Positions 42,077 through 50,105 of a stretch of 64,000 bases of DNA are shown piece by piece; the first letter of the stretch is position 1; each line of letters starts with the position of its first letter. Source of the stretch: Amycolatopsis benzoatilytica AK 16/65 (GTDB lineage Bacteria > Actinomycetota > Actinomycetes > Mycobacteriales > Pseudonocardiaceae); contig NZ_KB912942.1 of assembly GCF_000383915.1 (NCBI RefSeq), forward strand, positions 3,083,195-3,147,194, given 5' to 3'. The position numbers and the translations under genes were made by a program. The notes beneath the pieces were generated by a model. The model had not been told where the DNA came from and made no database searches. It saw only the letters and a program-made list of their open reading frames with translations.

Positions 42077-44068
42077 CTACACCACGCCGGCGGCGATCAG
42101 CTGCTCCCAGACCACTCCCTGATCGACCACCTCGACGCCGAGCTTCTCGGCTTTGGTCAGCTTGCTCGCCCCGACGTCCGCACCGGTGATCAGCAGGTCC
42201 GTGTTCGCCGACACCGACGACGCGGTGGTCGCACCCGCCGTCTCGCACAGCCGCTGGAACGTCGGGCGCGGCACCTTTTCCCCCGACCTCGGGTCGTTGA
42301 TCGCGCCGGTCACCACCACCGTCTTGCCTTTCAGCGGGGCGCCCGCGACGACGGCCGGCGGCAGGTCCTCCTCCAGCACGTCCAGCGAAACCCCGCGCTC
42401 GCGCAGCCGTTCGAGCTCGGGGCGCAGCCGGGTCAGGTGCTCGACCAGCGACGCGGCGACCTTCGGCCCGATGTCCTCGACCGCCACCAGCCCGTCGACG
42501 CCGGCCTCCAGAACCGCTTCCAGCGAACCGAATCCGGCCCGGCACAGCCGGGCCGCGGTGCCTTCGGACGCCATCGGGATCGCCAGCCCGATCAGCGCGC
42601 GGCGCAGGCCCACCCGGCGGCTCGCGTCGATCGATTCGACCATCCGGGTCGCGGACACCTCGCCGACCCGGTCGAACTCCAGGAGCCGTTCCTTGGTCAG
42701 CAGGTAGAAGTCCGAGGGGTGTTCCAGGTCCCCGGCCTCGGCGAGCCGTTCGATCCACACGCCGCCGATCGCGTCGATGTCCGCGGCCGCGCGCGATGCC
42801 CAGTGGATCAGCCGCCGCACCGTCTGCGCCGGGCAGGAAACGTTGGTGCAGAACAGTTCCCGGCTGTTGCCCTGTTCGGTCAGCGGCTGCCCGCAGGACG
42901 GGCACGTCGACGGCGGGACGATCTCCTTCTCCGCCCCGGTCCGCTTCGACGCGTCGAGCACGCCCGCGACGAACGGGATCACGTCGCCCGCCCGGCGCAC
43001 CAGCACGGTGTCGCCGATCTTGATCCCGCGGGCACGGATGACTTCCTGGTTCGCCAGCGTCGCGCGGGTGACCGTGGTGCCGCCGACGAACACCGGCTCC
43101 AGCCATGCGACCGGCGCGATCTTGCCGGTCTTGCCGACGTCCCAGACCACATCGGACAGCACGGTCGTCTTCTCTTCGGCCGCGAACTTGAACGCCAGCG
43201 CCCCGCGCGGCGAACTCGACCGGGTGCCGGCGGCGGCGTACGCGGCGCGGTCGGCGAGCCGCAGCACCGCCCCGTCGATGTCGTAGTCCAGGTCGTTGCG
43301 CTTCGCCTCGATCGCGGTGATCACCGTCTGCGCGGCCGCCGCGTCGGCGCACCGGCGCATCTCGGCCGCGGTGAAGCCCAGCGCGGCCAGCCCGGCGGCC
43401 AGATCGGTTTCCGTGTCGCCGGAATCGGCGTCCAGGTCGAAAGCGAAGAACCGCAGCCGCCGCTCCGCGACCGCTGCCGGGTCCTTCGCCCGCAGGGTGC
43501 CCGCGGCCGCGTTGCGCGGATTGATCAGCGGCTTGTCCGGATGCGCGGCGTTGAACGCGGCGAACGTCGACCGCAGCATCACCGCCTCGCCGCGGACCTC
43601 GACCCGGCCCGGAACGTCGACCTGTGGCGGGATCCCGTCGGTCAGCGCGCGGACCAGCATCGTCACGTCGTCACCGGTCGTCCCGTCGCCGCGGGTGACC
43701 GCCCGAGCCAGCCGGCCGTCCTCGTACACCAGGGCCAGCGACAACCCGTCCAGCTTCGGCATTACCACTACGGACTGCCCGGGGAACCGGTCGAAGAACG
43801 CCTCCACCTGCTCCGGCCGGGTCGCCTTCTCCAACGACAGCATCGGACGCGAATGCCGGACCGGCGCGTGCAGCACCGCCGGCGCGCCGACCTGCTCCAG
43901 CGGGTTCGGGTCCGGCGCCAGCTCCGGACTCGCCTCGATCAGCCCGCGCAACTCGTCCTCGACCGCGTCGTAGTCGGCGTCCGCCACCAGCGGCGAACCC
44001 CGGTAGTACGCGTCGCGCAGCTGCACGACCCGATCGGCGAGTTCCTGAATACGCTTTCCGACATCCAC
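42077..44068 (-). CDS. ligA: NAD-dependent DNA ligase
   Basis: A 663-aa ligase that seals nicks using NAD. The Ia domain is at the N-terminus (ADYDAVEDELRGL). The adenylated lysine is K105 in PKLDGLS, followed by RGDGTTGDDVT. The zinc finger is CPSCGQPL..FCTNVSCP, the helix-hairpin-helix region lies around 470-570 (LCRAGFGSLEAVLEAGVDGL), and the BRCT domain is at the end (KGKTVVVTGAINDPRSG). It is shorter than many actinobacterial LigA proteins (about 700-730 aa). The GTG at 44068 begins VDVGKRIQEL. The ribosome site is weak. Whether this is the only LigA or a second copy cannot be told from the window. Confidence 0.92.
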   Translation of the reverse strand: MDVGKRIQELADRVVQLRDAYYRGSPLVADADYDAVEDELRGLIEASPELAPDPNPLEQVGAPAVLHAPVRHSRPMLSLEKATRPEQVEAFFDRFPGQSVVVMPKLDGLSLALVYEDGRLARAVTRGDGTTGDDVTMLVRALTDGIPPQVDVPGRVEVRGEAVMLRSTFAAFNAAHPDKPLINPRNAAAGTLRAKDPAAVAERRLRFFAFDLDADSGDTETDLAAGLAALGFTAAEMRRCADAAAAQTVITAIEAKRNDLDYDIDGAVLRLADRAAYAAAGTRSSSPRGALAFKFAAEEKTTVLSDVVWDVGKTGKIAPVAWLEPVFVGGTTVTRATLANQEVIRARGIKIGDTVLVRRAGDVIPFVAGVLDASKRTGAEKEIVPPSTCPSCGQPLTEQGNSRELFCTNVSCPAQTVRRLIHWASRAAADIDAIGGVWIERLAEAGDLEHPSDFYLLTKERLLEFDRVGEVSATRMVESIDASRRVGLRRALIGLAIPMASEGTAARLCRAGFGSLEAVLEAGVDGLVAVEDIGPKVAASLVEHLTRLRPELERLRERGVSLDVLEEDLPPAVVAGAPLKGKTVVVTGAINDPRSGEKVPRPTFQRLCETAGATTASSVSANTDLLITGADVGASKLTKAEKLGVEVVDQGVVWEQLIAAGVV

Positions 44069-44179
44069 GGGCGAGACGCTACCCGCCCGCACCGACAAAA
44101 CCGGACGCCAACGCACCGTGCCGGAGAAGACATCGCCGAGGAAGGACGGCCGGGACTCCTCGGGACCGGAAGGACGTCC

Positions 44180-44509
44180 GTGCCCGTCAACGACAAGATC
44201 GCCTGAATCCGGCTCGCCGCGGGCCGGGTCCTCAGCTCCCGTTCGCGGGACAGGGACGTCTGGTATCTGCCGGGCGGCAAGCGCGAACCCGGCGAGACGG
44301 ACCTGCGGACGCTCGTGCGAGAGCTCGACGAAGAGCTGACGGTTGAGGTCGACCTGGCGAGCGCGCGCCGTTTCACCACGTACGAAGCGCAGGCGCGCGG
44401 CCACGCCGCGGGCGTGCGCGTCCGGATGACCTGCGCGCACTTGCGAATGTCCGTGAAGGGCCCCTTGAGGGAATCCAAGTCCCTCAAGGGGTCCTTCACG
44501 GACTGCTAG
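44180..44509 (+). pseudogene. broken NUDIX hydrolase
   Basis: The reading GTG CCC GTC AAC GAC AAG ATC GCC meets a TGA at 44204, where related proteins would have tryptophan (KIAW). The frame then continues IRLAAGRVLSSRSR, VWYLPGGK and the NUDIX box GETDLRTLVRELDEELTV with REL.EEL intact. The gene breaks off near TCAHLRM, where a dispersed palindrome starts at 44449. The last residues (SVKGPLRESKSLKGSFTDC) come from the repeat. Both the stop and the truncation indicate a dead gene. Confidence 0.75.
44449..44503. repeat. dispersed palindromic repeat joined to the NUDIX remnant
   Basis: A canonical unit: GTCCGTGAAGGGCCCCTTGA, a short AATCCAA-type loop, then TCCCTCAAGGGGTCCTTCAC and GGAC. It begins directly where the NUDIX reading frame loses similarity. 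Confidence 0.85.
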
Positions 44510-44592
44510 CCCAACGCCTGGCCGAACGAAAGCGAGCCGACGGCGTCCCAACGCCTGGCCGGTCACACGGACATCACAGATCACCGTCCGCG

Positions 44593-44622
44593 TTGACACC
44601 TCCGGCATCCGGGTGACATGAT
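44593..44622 (+). promoter_or_regulatory. promoter of the LacI/ABC catabolic operon
   Basis: TTGACA (44593-44598), 18 bases, then CATGAT (44617-44622) gives a good vegetative-type promoter. Two LacI-type operators lie just downstream, so a bound repressor would block initiation or early elongation. Confidence 0.6.
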
Positions 44623-44634
44623 TCCGCCACCGCC

Positions 44635-44648
44635 TGGAAACGTTTCCA
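44635..44648. promoter_or_regulatory. LacI-family operator O1
   Basis: TGGAAACGTTTCCA is a perfect palindrome with the central CG pair typical of LacI/GalR sites. It lies 12 bases past the -10 element. Confidence 0.85.
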
Positions 44649-44667
44649 ACTTTCCAATCCACACGTC

Positions 44668-44679
44668 GGAAACGTTTCC
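44668..44679. promoter_or_regulatory. LacI-family operator O2
   Basis: GGAAACGTTTCC repeats the same half-sites, with its centre 32 bp (three helical turns) from that of the first operator. Same-face spacing suits cooperative binding. The adjacent LacI-type gene starts 39 bases later, so it probably regulates itself. Confidence 0.85.
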
Positions 44680-44718
44680 AACCGCAGTTTCCCCACCGCT
44701 GTCTGCCCTGGAGGGACG

Positions 44719-45750
44719 ATGACGTCAACCCGAGCCACGCTGATTCAGGTGGCCGAGCGCGCCGGCGTTTCGCTGGCGTCCACGTCGCGCGCGCTGCACG
44801 GGACCGGCGCGAGCCAGGCCATGGTCGAGCGCGTGCGCGCGGCCGCGGTCGAGCTCGGGTACAGCGTCGACGCGATCGGGCGGTCGCTGCGGTTGAAGAA
44901 GACCTCGCAGATCGCTTTCGCGGTGGCCGACATCGGCAACCCGGTATACGTCGAGATCATGCGCGGCATCCATGAAGTCCTTGCCCCGCACGGATACCGG
45001 GTCGTCGTGATGTCCACAGGGGACACCGCGGCGTCGACCGCCGAACTGATGCAGAGCCTGCACGGCGGCTACGTCGACGGGATGATCGTCATCCCGCTGC
45101 GCACCGACGACGAGCTGATCGGCCACATCGGCCGCGCACCGGTTCCGGTCGTGGTGATCGGGCGCGCGATGAGCGACCGCGGGATCAGCTCGGTCTCCAC
45201 CGATTCCGCCGCCGGGATCGGCGCGGCGGTGCGGCACGTCGTTTCGCTCGGCCGCCGTCGGATCGGGTTCCTGAACGGGCCGCTCGACACCACTCCGGGT
45301 GCGTCGCGCCAGCGCGGATTCGACGAGGCAGTATCCGCGAAGGACTTCGCCGCCGAGCAGGCGGGCGTCGAGGTCGCCGCCGATTTCACTGTCGCGGCGG
45401 GCATCGAGGCGGCCCGGAAGTTGCTCGGCGGTCCGCAACGGCCGGACGCGATCGTCGCCGCCAACGACCTGCTCGCCATCGGGGCCATCCACGCCGCCCG
45501 CGAGCTCGGCCTGAGCGTGCCGCGCGACGTCGCCGTGACCGGGATGGACGACACCGAACTGGGGCAGGTTTTCCTGCCCCGCCTGACCAGTGTGTCCCTC
45601 GGCTCGGCCGAGCGCGGGCGCGCCGCGGCCCGGCTGATGCTCGGGCTGACCGACGACGCGGACGCCCCGGCGCAGCAGATCTCGGTCGGGACCGAGCTGC
45701 GCGTGCGGGAATCGACCATCCTCGAAAACCCCGTGGAGACTGCGGAATGA
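44719..45750 (+). CDS. LacI-family transcriptional regulator
   Basis: A 343-aa regulator with the N-terminal helix-turn-helix LIQVAERAGVSLASTSRALH and hinge helix region around DAIGRSLRLKKT. A periplasmic-binding-protein-like effector domain follows (DIGNPVYVEIMRGIHEVL, ..DAIVAANDLLAIGAI, VAVTGMDDTELGQVFLPRLT). The ATG has GGAGGGACG directly upstream. It is the first gene of the operon and precedes the permeases through ATGA overlap. The inducer is probably the transported sugar or a product of it. Confidence 0.93.
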   Translation: MTSTRATLIQVAERAGVSLASTSRALHGTGASQAMVERVRAAAVELGYSVDAIGRSLRLKKTSQIAFAVADIGNPVYVEIMRGIHEVLAPHGYRVVVMSTGDTAASTAELMQSLHGGYVDGMIVIPLRTDDELIGHIGRAPVPVVVIGRAMSDRGISSVSTDSAAGIGAAVRHVVSLGRRRIGFLNGPLDTTPGASRQRGFDEAVSAKDFAAEQAGVEVAADFTVAAGIEAARKLLGGPQRPDAIVAANDLLAIGAIHAARELGLSVPRDVAVTGMDDTELGQVFLPRLTSVSLGSAERGRAAARLMLGLTDDADAPAQQISVGTELRVRESTILENPVETAE

Positions 45751-46703
45751 CCACGGCTACGCAGCCGCGGCGGGCGGCCCCCGCTCCCCCGCCGCGGCGC
45801 GCCAAGCAGGCCGCCCAGGCGCGCACCCGCCGACGGGAGGCGATCGCGCTGGTGATGCCGTCGCTGATTCCGATCCTGGTGCTGTCGGTCGCCCCGCTGG
45901 TGATCGGCATCGGGCTGGCGTTCACCGACACCCGGCTGGTCCGGCACCCGGACTTCGGCTTCGCCGGAATCGACAACTTTATCCGGCTCGGCGGGAACGC
46001 GCTGTTCTGGGACTCGCTGCGGATCGGTCTCATCTGGACGGTCGGCGTCACCGTCCTGCAACTAGCCGCCGCGATGGGCCTGGCCCTGCTGCTGAACTCC
46101 GGCCTCCGGCTCCAGGGCCTCACCCGGGTGCTCGCGCTGATTCCGTGGGCGATGCCGCCGGTAGTGGTCGCGATCATGTGGCAAATGATCTATTCCGCGA
46201 ACGGCGGACCGCTGAACGCGTTCCTGGGCAGCCTCGGACTGCCGGACGGAACGAACTGGCTGGGCGATTTCACCACCGCGCTGCCGGCGGTGATCGTGGT
46301 CGGCGTCTGGGTCGGCATGCCGCAGACCACCGTCACCCTGCTGGCTGGCCTGCAACAGATCCCAGCGGAGCTGCACGAGGCGGCGGCCGTCGACGGCGCC
46401 GGCGCGTGGCGCCGGTTCACCGCGGTGACCTGGCCGAGCATGCGGCCGATCGTCAGCTCGATCACCAGCCTCAATTTCATCTGGAATTTCAATTCCTTTT
46501 CCCTGGTCTACGTCCTCACCGCGGGCGGCCCCGGCGGAAAGACGATGGTTCCGGTCCTGTTCGTCTACCTCGAAGCGTTCAAGAACCGGGAAATCGGCTA
46601 CGCGGCCGCGATGGGGCTCGTGCTCGTCATCGTGGTCGTGGCTCTGCTCGCCATCTACTTGCGGTCGCAGTTCCGCGGCGACCGCCCGGAAAAGGGGCGG
46701 TGA
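45747..46703 (+). CDS. ABC sugar transporter permease (MalF/UgpA type)
   Basis: A 318-aa permease with six membrane segments after a basic N-terminus (RRAKQAAQARTRRREAIALV). The coupling loop EAA motif is ELHEAAAVDGAGAWRRFTAV, followed by TWPSMRPIVSS. The start overlaps the LacI gene stop. It pairs with the next permease. No ATPase is in the operon, so a shared MsiK-type ATPase is the likely energiser, as in many actinobacterial sugar ABC systems. Confidence 0.93.
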   Translation: MTTATQPRRAAPAPPPRRAKQAAQARTRRREAIALVMPSLIPILVLSVAPLVIGIGLAFTDTRLVRHPDFGFAGIDNFIRLGGNALFWDSLRIGLIWTVGVTVLQLAAAMGLALLLNSGLRLQGLTRVLALIPWAMPPVVVAIMWQMIYSANGGPLNAFLGSLGLPDGTNWLGDFTTALPAVIVVGVWVGMPQTTVTLLAGLQQIPAELHEAAAVDGAGAWRRFTAVTWPSMRPIVSSITSLNFIWNFNSFSLVYVLTAGGPGGKTMVPVLFVYLEAFKNREIGYAAAMGLVLVIVVVALLAIYLRSQFRGDRPEKGR

Positions 46704-46706
46704 CCC

Positions 46707-47534
46707 ATGCGCTGGTCCGTGCGCCCCGCGCAGTACCTGGCACTCGCGCTGTACCTGCTGTTCCTCGGTTTCCCCTTGCTGTGGCTGATTTCCGCGTCCG
46801 TGAAGTCCTCGGCCGAGCTGAACTCGCTGACCGTCAGCCTGGTCCCCGGCGAATGGCACTGGGACAACTACGCCGAGGCGCTGTCCCGGCAGGGCCTGCT
46901 GCACTCCGCGTTCAACAGCCTGCTGGTCGCGCTGGCCAGCACCGTGCTGGCGATCCTGGTCTCGGTGCCCGCCGCGTACGTGCTCGCCCGGTTGAAGGGC
47001 AAGCTGCGGCTGGCGGGCGTCACCTGGATCCTGGTCAGCCAGGTGTTCCCGGTGGTGCTGGTGATTCTGCCGCTTTTCCTCGTGCTCCGGACGCTCGGGC
47101 TCGCCGACAGCCTGGTCGGGCTGACACTCGTGCACACCACCTACATTCTCCCGTTCGCGCTCTGGATGCTGCAGGGCTACGTCGCGGCGATCCCGCTCGA
47201 ACTGGAGGAAGCGGCGGCGATGGACGGCGCGAGCCGGCTCACCGCGCTGCGCCGGATCGTCTTCCCGCTGCTCGCCCCTGGCGTCGTCGCGACCGCGATG
47301 TTCAGCTTCGTCTCGTCGTGGAACGAGTTCTTCTTCGCGCTGGTGCTGCTGCAGTCGCCGGAGAACTACACGCTGCCCATCACGCTCACCATGTTCATCG
47401 GCGGCGAGGGCAAGGTCGCCCTTGGCCCGCTGGCCGCGGGCGCCGTGCTCGCGGCGATCCCGAGCATCGCCTTCTTCAGCCTCCTGCGGAAGAAACTCAC
47501 CAGCGGCCTGATGGCCGGGGCGGTGAAGGGATGA
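46707..47534 (+). CDS. ABC sugar transporter permease (MalG/UgpE type)
   Basis: A 275-aa permease. The EAA loop is ELEEAAAMDGASRLTALRRI, followed by VFPLLAPGVVATAMF. The N-terminal segment (YLALALYLLFLGFPLLWLIS) and ETYTLPITL-like PENYTLPITLTMF are typical of the MalG group. It starts three bases after the first permease gene and ends 38 bases before the binding protein gene. Confidence 0.93.
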   Translation: MRWSVRPAQYLALALYLLFLGFPLLWLISASVKSSAELNSLTVSLVPGEWHWDNYAEALSRQGLLHSAFNSLLVALASTVLAILVSVPAAYVLARLKGKLRLAGVTWILVSQVFPVVLVILPLFLVLRTLGLADSLVGLTLVHTTYILPFALWMLQGYVAAIPLELEEAAAMDGASRLTALRRIVFPLLAPGVVATAMFSFVSSWNEFFFALVLLQSPENYTLPITLTMFIGGEGKVALGPLAAGAVLAAIPSIAFFSLLRKKLTSGLMAGAVKG

Positions 47535-47572
47535 GTCTCCACCCCACCGGAAACAGTTCGAAAGGTCGGTCG

Positions 47573-48850
47573 ATGAAGACACGACGCGCGGCACTCGCCG
47601 CCGGTCTCGCCCTCACCAGCCTGCTCGCCGCCGCGTGCGGCAGCGGCGGCGGCAGCGCGGACAGCGGGCCGGTCACCCTCACCTTCCAGTCGCTGTCGGA
47701 CCAGCCGGCCGCGATCGCCGCGACGAACAAGATCGTCGGCTCCTGGAACCAGGCGCACCCGGACATCCAGGTGAAGCTCGTCCAGGCGGGCTGGGACAGC
47801 GCCTACGACAAGCTGATCACCCAGTTCAACGCCGGCACCGCGCCGGACATCGTGCACTACGAGGCGGCCGGCATCGGCCCGTTCGCCGCCGACGGGTACC
47901 TCGCCGACCTCTCCTCGTACCTGACCGGGCAGAAGCGCGCGGACATCCCGAAGGGCGTCCTCGACTCGGTGACGGTGGACGGCAAGGTCGTCGCCTATCC
48001 GACCGAGCTGCAGTCCTATGTGGTCTTCGCGAACAAGAAGCTGCTGCAGCAGTCCGGCGCGCAGATCCCGGCAGGCGAGACGATGACCTGGGACCAGCTG
48101 CGCCAGCTGGCCAAGACCGCGACCAAGGACGGCAAGTACGGCCTCGGCTGGGGCCTGTCCAGCCCGACCGCGACCTTCGTGGCGATGGCTCCCGGGTTCG
48201 GCGGCAAGTACTTCGACGGCACCGGCGACAAGGCGCAGATCAGCATCGGCCAGGGCGAGATGGCGTTGCCGCAGCTGGTGCACGAAATGTCCGCCACCGA
48301 CCACTCGATTCTGCCGGTGACGCTGACCCAGTCCGGCGGCAAGGCGCTGGCCCCGTTCTACGCGGGCCAGGTCGCGATGACGGTGCAGGGTTCCTACCAA
48401 GCGGCGAACATCGAGAAGGACGCGCCGAAGGACCTGGACTGGGTCGCGCTGCCCCCGATCGCCGGCCCGAACGGCCCGGCGCAGGCGGCGAACCCGCAGA
48501 CGCTGTCGGTGAACAAGGACTCCAAGCACGTCGAGCAGGCCGCGAAGTTCCTGGAGTACTTCACGAACACCGAGAACCTGGCCGCGCTCAACGAGGCCGA
48601 CACGCTGATCCCGGCGAGCAATTCCGCGCGCGAGGCGCTGGACAAGAAGCTGAGCGGCAAGAACGGCTGGAGCACGATCCTGGCCTCGGGCAAGTACCTG
48701 ACCTCGGCGCCGTATCTGTTCGCCGGCAAGTACGCGCAGTGGAAGGACACTGTCGCGACGCCCGCCTATCAGCGGTTCCTGGCCGGCCAGATCGACGCGA
48801 ACACGCTGGCGCAGCAGCTGAAGGACGGCTGGGCGAGCGTCGGCAAGTGA
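47573..48850 (+). CDS. ABC transporter solute-binding lipoprotein
   Basis: A 425-aa extracellular sugar-binding protein. The signal peptide starts MKTRRAALAAG and the lipobox is LAAAC with lipidated C22. A Gly/Ser linker (GSGGGSADSG) and the family 1 binding fold follow (GTAPDIVHYEAAGIGPFA, VDGKVVAYPTELQSYVVFAN, AMTVQGSYQAANIE). The ATG at 47573 is chosen because the signal peptide starts there; the ATG at 47531 overlaps the permease stop but would add a polar 14-residue leader. It delivers the substrate to the two permeases. Confidence 0.92.
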   Translation: MKTRRAALAAGLALTSLLAAACGSGGGSADSGPVTLTFQSLSDQPAAIAATNKIVGSWNQAHPDIQVKLVQAGWDSAYDKLITQFNAGTAPDIVHYEAAGIGPFAADGYLADLSSYLTGQKRADIPKGVLDSVTVDGKVVAYPTELQSYVVFANKKLLQQSGAQIPAGETMTWDQLRQLAKTATKDGKYGLGWGLSSPTATFVAMAPGFGGKYFDGTGDKAQISIGQGEMALPQLVHEMSATDHSILPVTLTQSGGKALAPFYAGQVAMTVQGSYQAANIEKDAPKDLDWVALPPIAGPNGPAQAANPQTLSVNKDSKHVEQAAKFLEYFTNTENLAALNEADTLIPASNSAREALDKKLSGKNGWSTILASGKYLTSAPYLFAGKYAQWKDTVATPAYQRFLAGQIDANTLAQQLKDGWASVGK

Positions 48851-48855
48851 CCGCC

Positions 48856-48889
48856 GCGCCGGGTCCGGGCCGGAGTCCGGGCCCGGCGC
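48856..48889. terminator. GC-rich hairpin after the binding-protein gene
   Basis: GCGCCGGGTCCGG pairs imperfectly with CCGGGCCCGGCGC around a short loop, six bases after the stop codon. There is no T-tract. It may stabilise the upstream mRNA or reduce read-through to the enzymes, a common arrangement after binding-protein genes. Confidence 0.45.
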
Positions 48890-48944
48890 GCACACCAGGC
48901 GCGGGCACCATGCCCGCGCTGGAGAACGGAAGGGACGCAAGCCG

Positions 48945-50105
48945 GTGACCTGGCTGGAGGACCGCGCGGTGGCAGTGATCACCGGGGCGGCGGTGGGGGA
49001 CGCGCTCGGCGGCGCGACCGAAGGGTGGACGCCCGAGCAGATCGAGGAGCGCCACGGCGGACGGGTGACCGGCATCGTCGGCCCGTGGTACCCGAACTGG
49101 CGGGACGCGCGGCCGATCGCGCCGTACCACAAGGGCGACGGGCACATCACCGACGACACGCTGATGACCCGGGCGCTGGTCGAGGTGTACGCCAAGCGGC
49201 GCACGCACCTCGACGCGTACTCGATGTCCGAGGACCTGGTTCCGCTGATGATCGGCGAACCGCGCTGGGTGCCGGAGCTGGAGTCGACCGCGCTGCTGCT
49301 GCAGCGGGTGTTCCTCGCCGAGAAGTGGATCGTCGCGAAGCTGCACTACGGGCATGCGGACCCGCGCGAGGCGGGCGTCGGCAACATCGTGAACTGCGGC
49401 GCGGCGATGTACATCGCGCCGGTCGGCGTGGTGAACCCGGGCGATCCGCAGGCGGCGTACGCCGAGGCCATCGACCTGACCGCGCCGCACCAGTCGAGCT
49501 ACGGCCGGGAGGCCGCCGGGGTGCTGGCCGCGATGGTCGCCGCTTCGGTCGCGCCGGGGGCTGAGCTGAGCGACCTCGGGCAGGCCGCGCTTTCCGTGGC
49601 GCACGACGGGACGTTGGCCGCCCTGCGGGCCGTTGTGGACGCTTTCGAAGGCTGGGCGGCTCCCCCGCGGACCGACGACGAGGAGCGCGCGCTCGCCCGG
49701 AAGATCCGCGAGGTCGTCGCGCCGTTCGACTCGGTCGGCCCGGAGTACCGGCAGATGTCGATGGACGCCCGCCGTCCATCGCGCACCAAGGCGATCGAGG
49801 AGCTGCCCGCGGCGCTCGGGTTCGTGCTGGGCCACCAGGGCGACTACCGCGGCGCGGTGCTCGGCTCGGTGAACTACGGCCGGGACGCGGACTCGATCGC
49901 GTCGATGGCCGGTGCGTTGTGCGCTGGGCTCGGCGGCGCGGCGGCGGTGCCGGCCGAGTGGATCGACCCGATCGGCGAGGCCAGCAGGATGGACCTGCGC
50001 GAGACCGGGCTGCTGCTCGCGTCAGCCGCGGCGGACATCGTGAAGGCCGACCGTGCGCGGACTCGGGCGCGGCTGGACGCGCTGGACGCGCTGGACGCGG
50101 CATGA
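48945..50105 (+). CDS. ADP-ribosylglycohydrolase-family protein (DraG/ARH type), first copy
   Basis: A 386-aa helical hydrolase. The di-metal site is complete: ITDDTLMT (T69-D70-D71-T72) near the N-terminus and GRDADSIASMAG (D314, D316, S317) near the C-terminus. The family hydrolyses N- or O-glycosidic bonds to ADP-ribose or, in catabolic clusters, possibly other ribosides. The GTG at 48945 follows GGAAGGGACG. It is coupled to a second member through ATGA. The transporter and ribokinase context favours a catabolic glycohydrolase over a protein de-ADP-ribosylase. Confidence 0.88.
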   Translation: MTWLEDRAVAVITGAAVGDALGGATEGWTPEQIEERHGGRVTGIVGPWYPNWRDARPIAPYHKGDGHITDDTLMTRALVEVYAKRRTHLDAYSMSEDLVPLMIGEPRWVPELESTALLLQRVFLAEKWIVAKLHYGHADPREAGVGNIVNCGAAMYIAPVGVVNPGDPQAAYAEAIDLTAPHQSSYGREAAGVLAAMVAASVAPGAELSDLGQAALSVAHDGTLAALRAVVDAFEGWAAPPRTDDEERALARKIREVVAPFDSVGPEYRQMSMDARRPSRTKAIEELPAALGFVLGHQGDYRGAVLGSVNYGRDADSIASMAGALCAGLGGAAAVPAEWIDPIGEASRMDLRETGLLLASAAADIVKADRARTRARLDALDALDAA

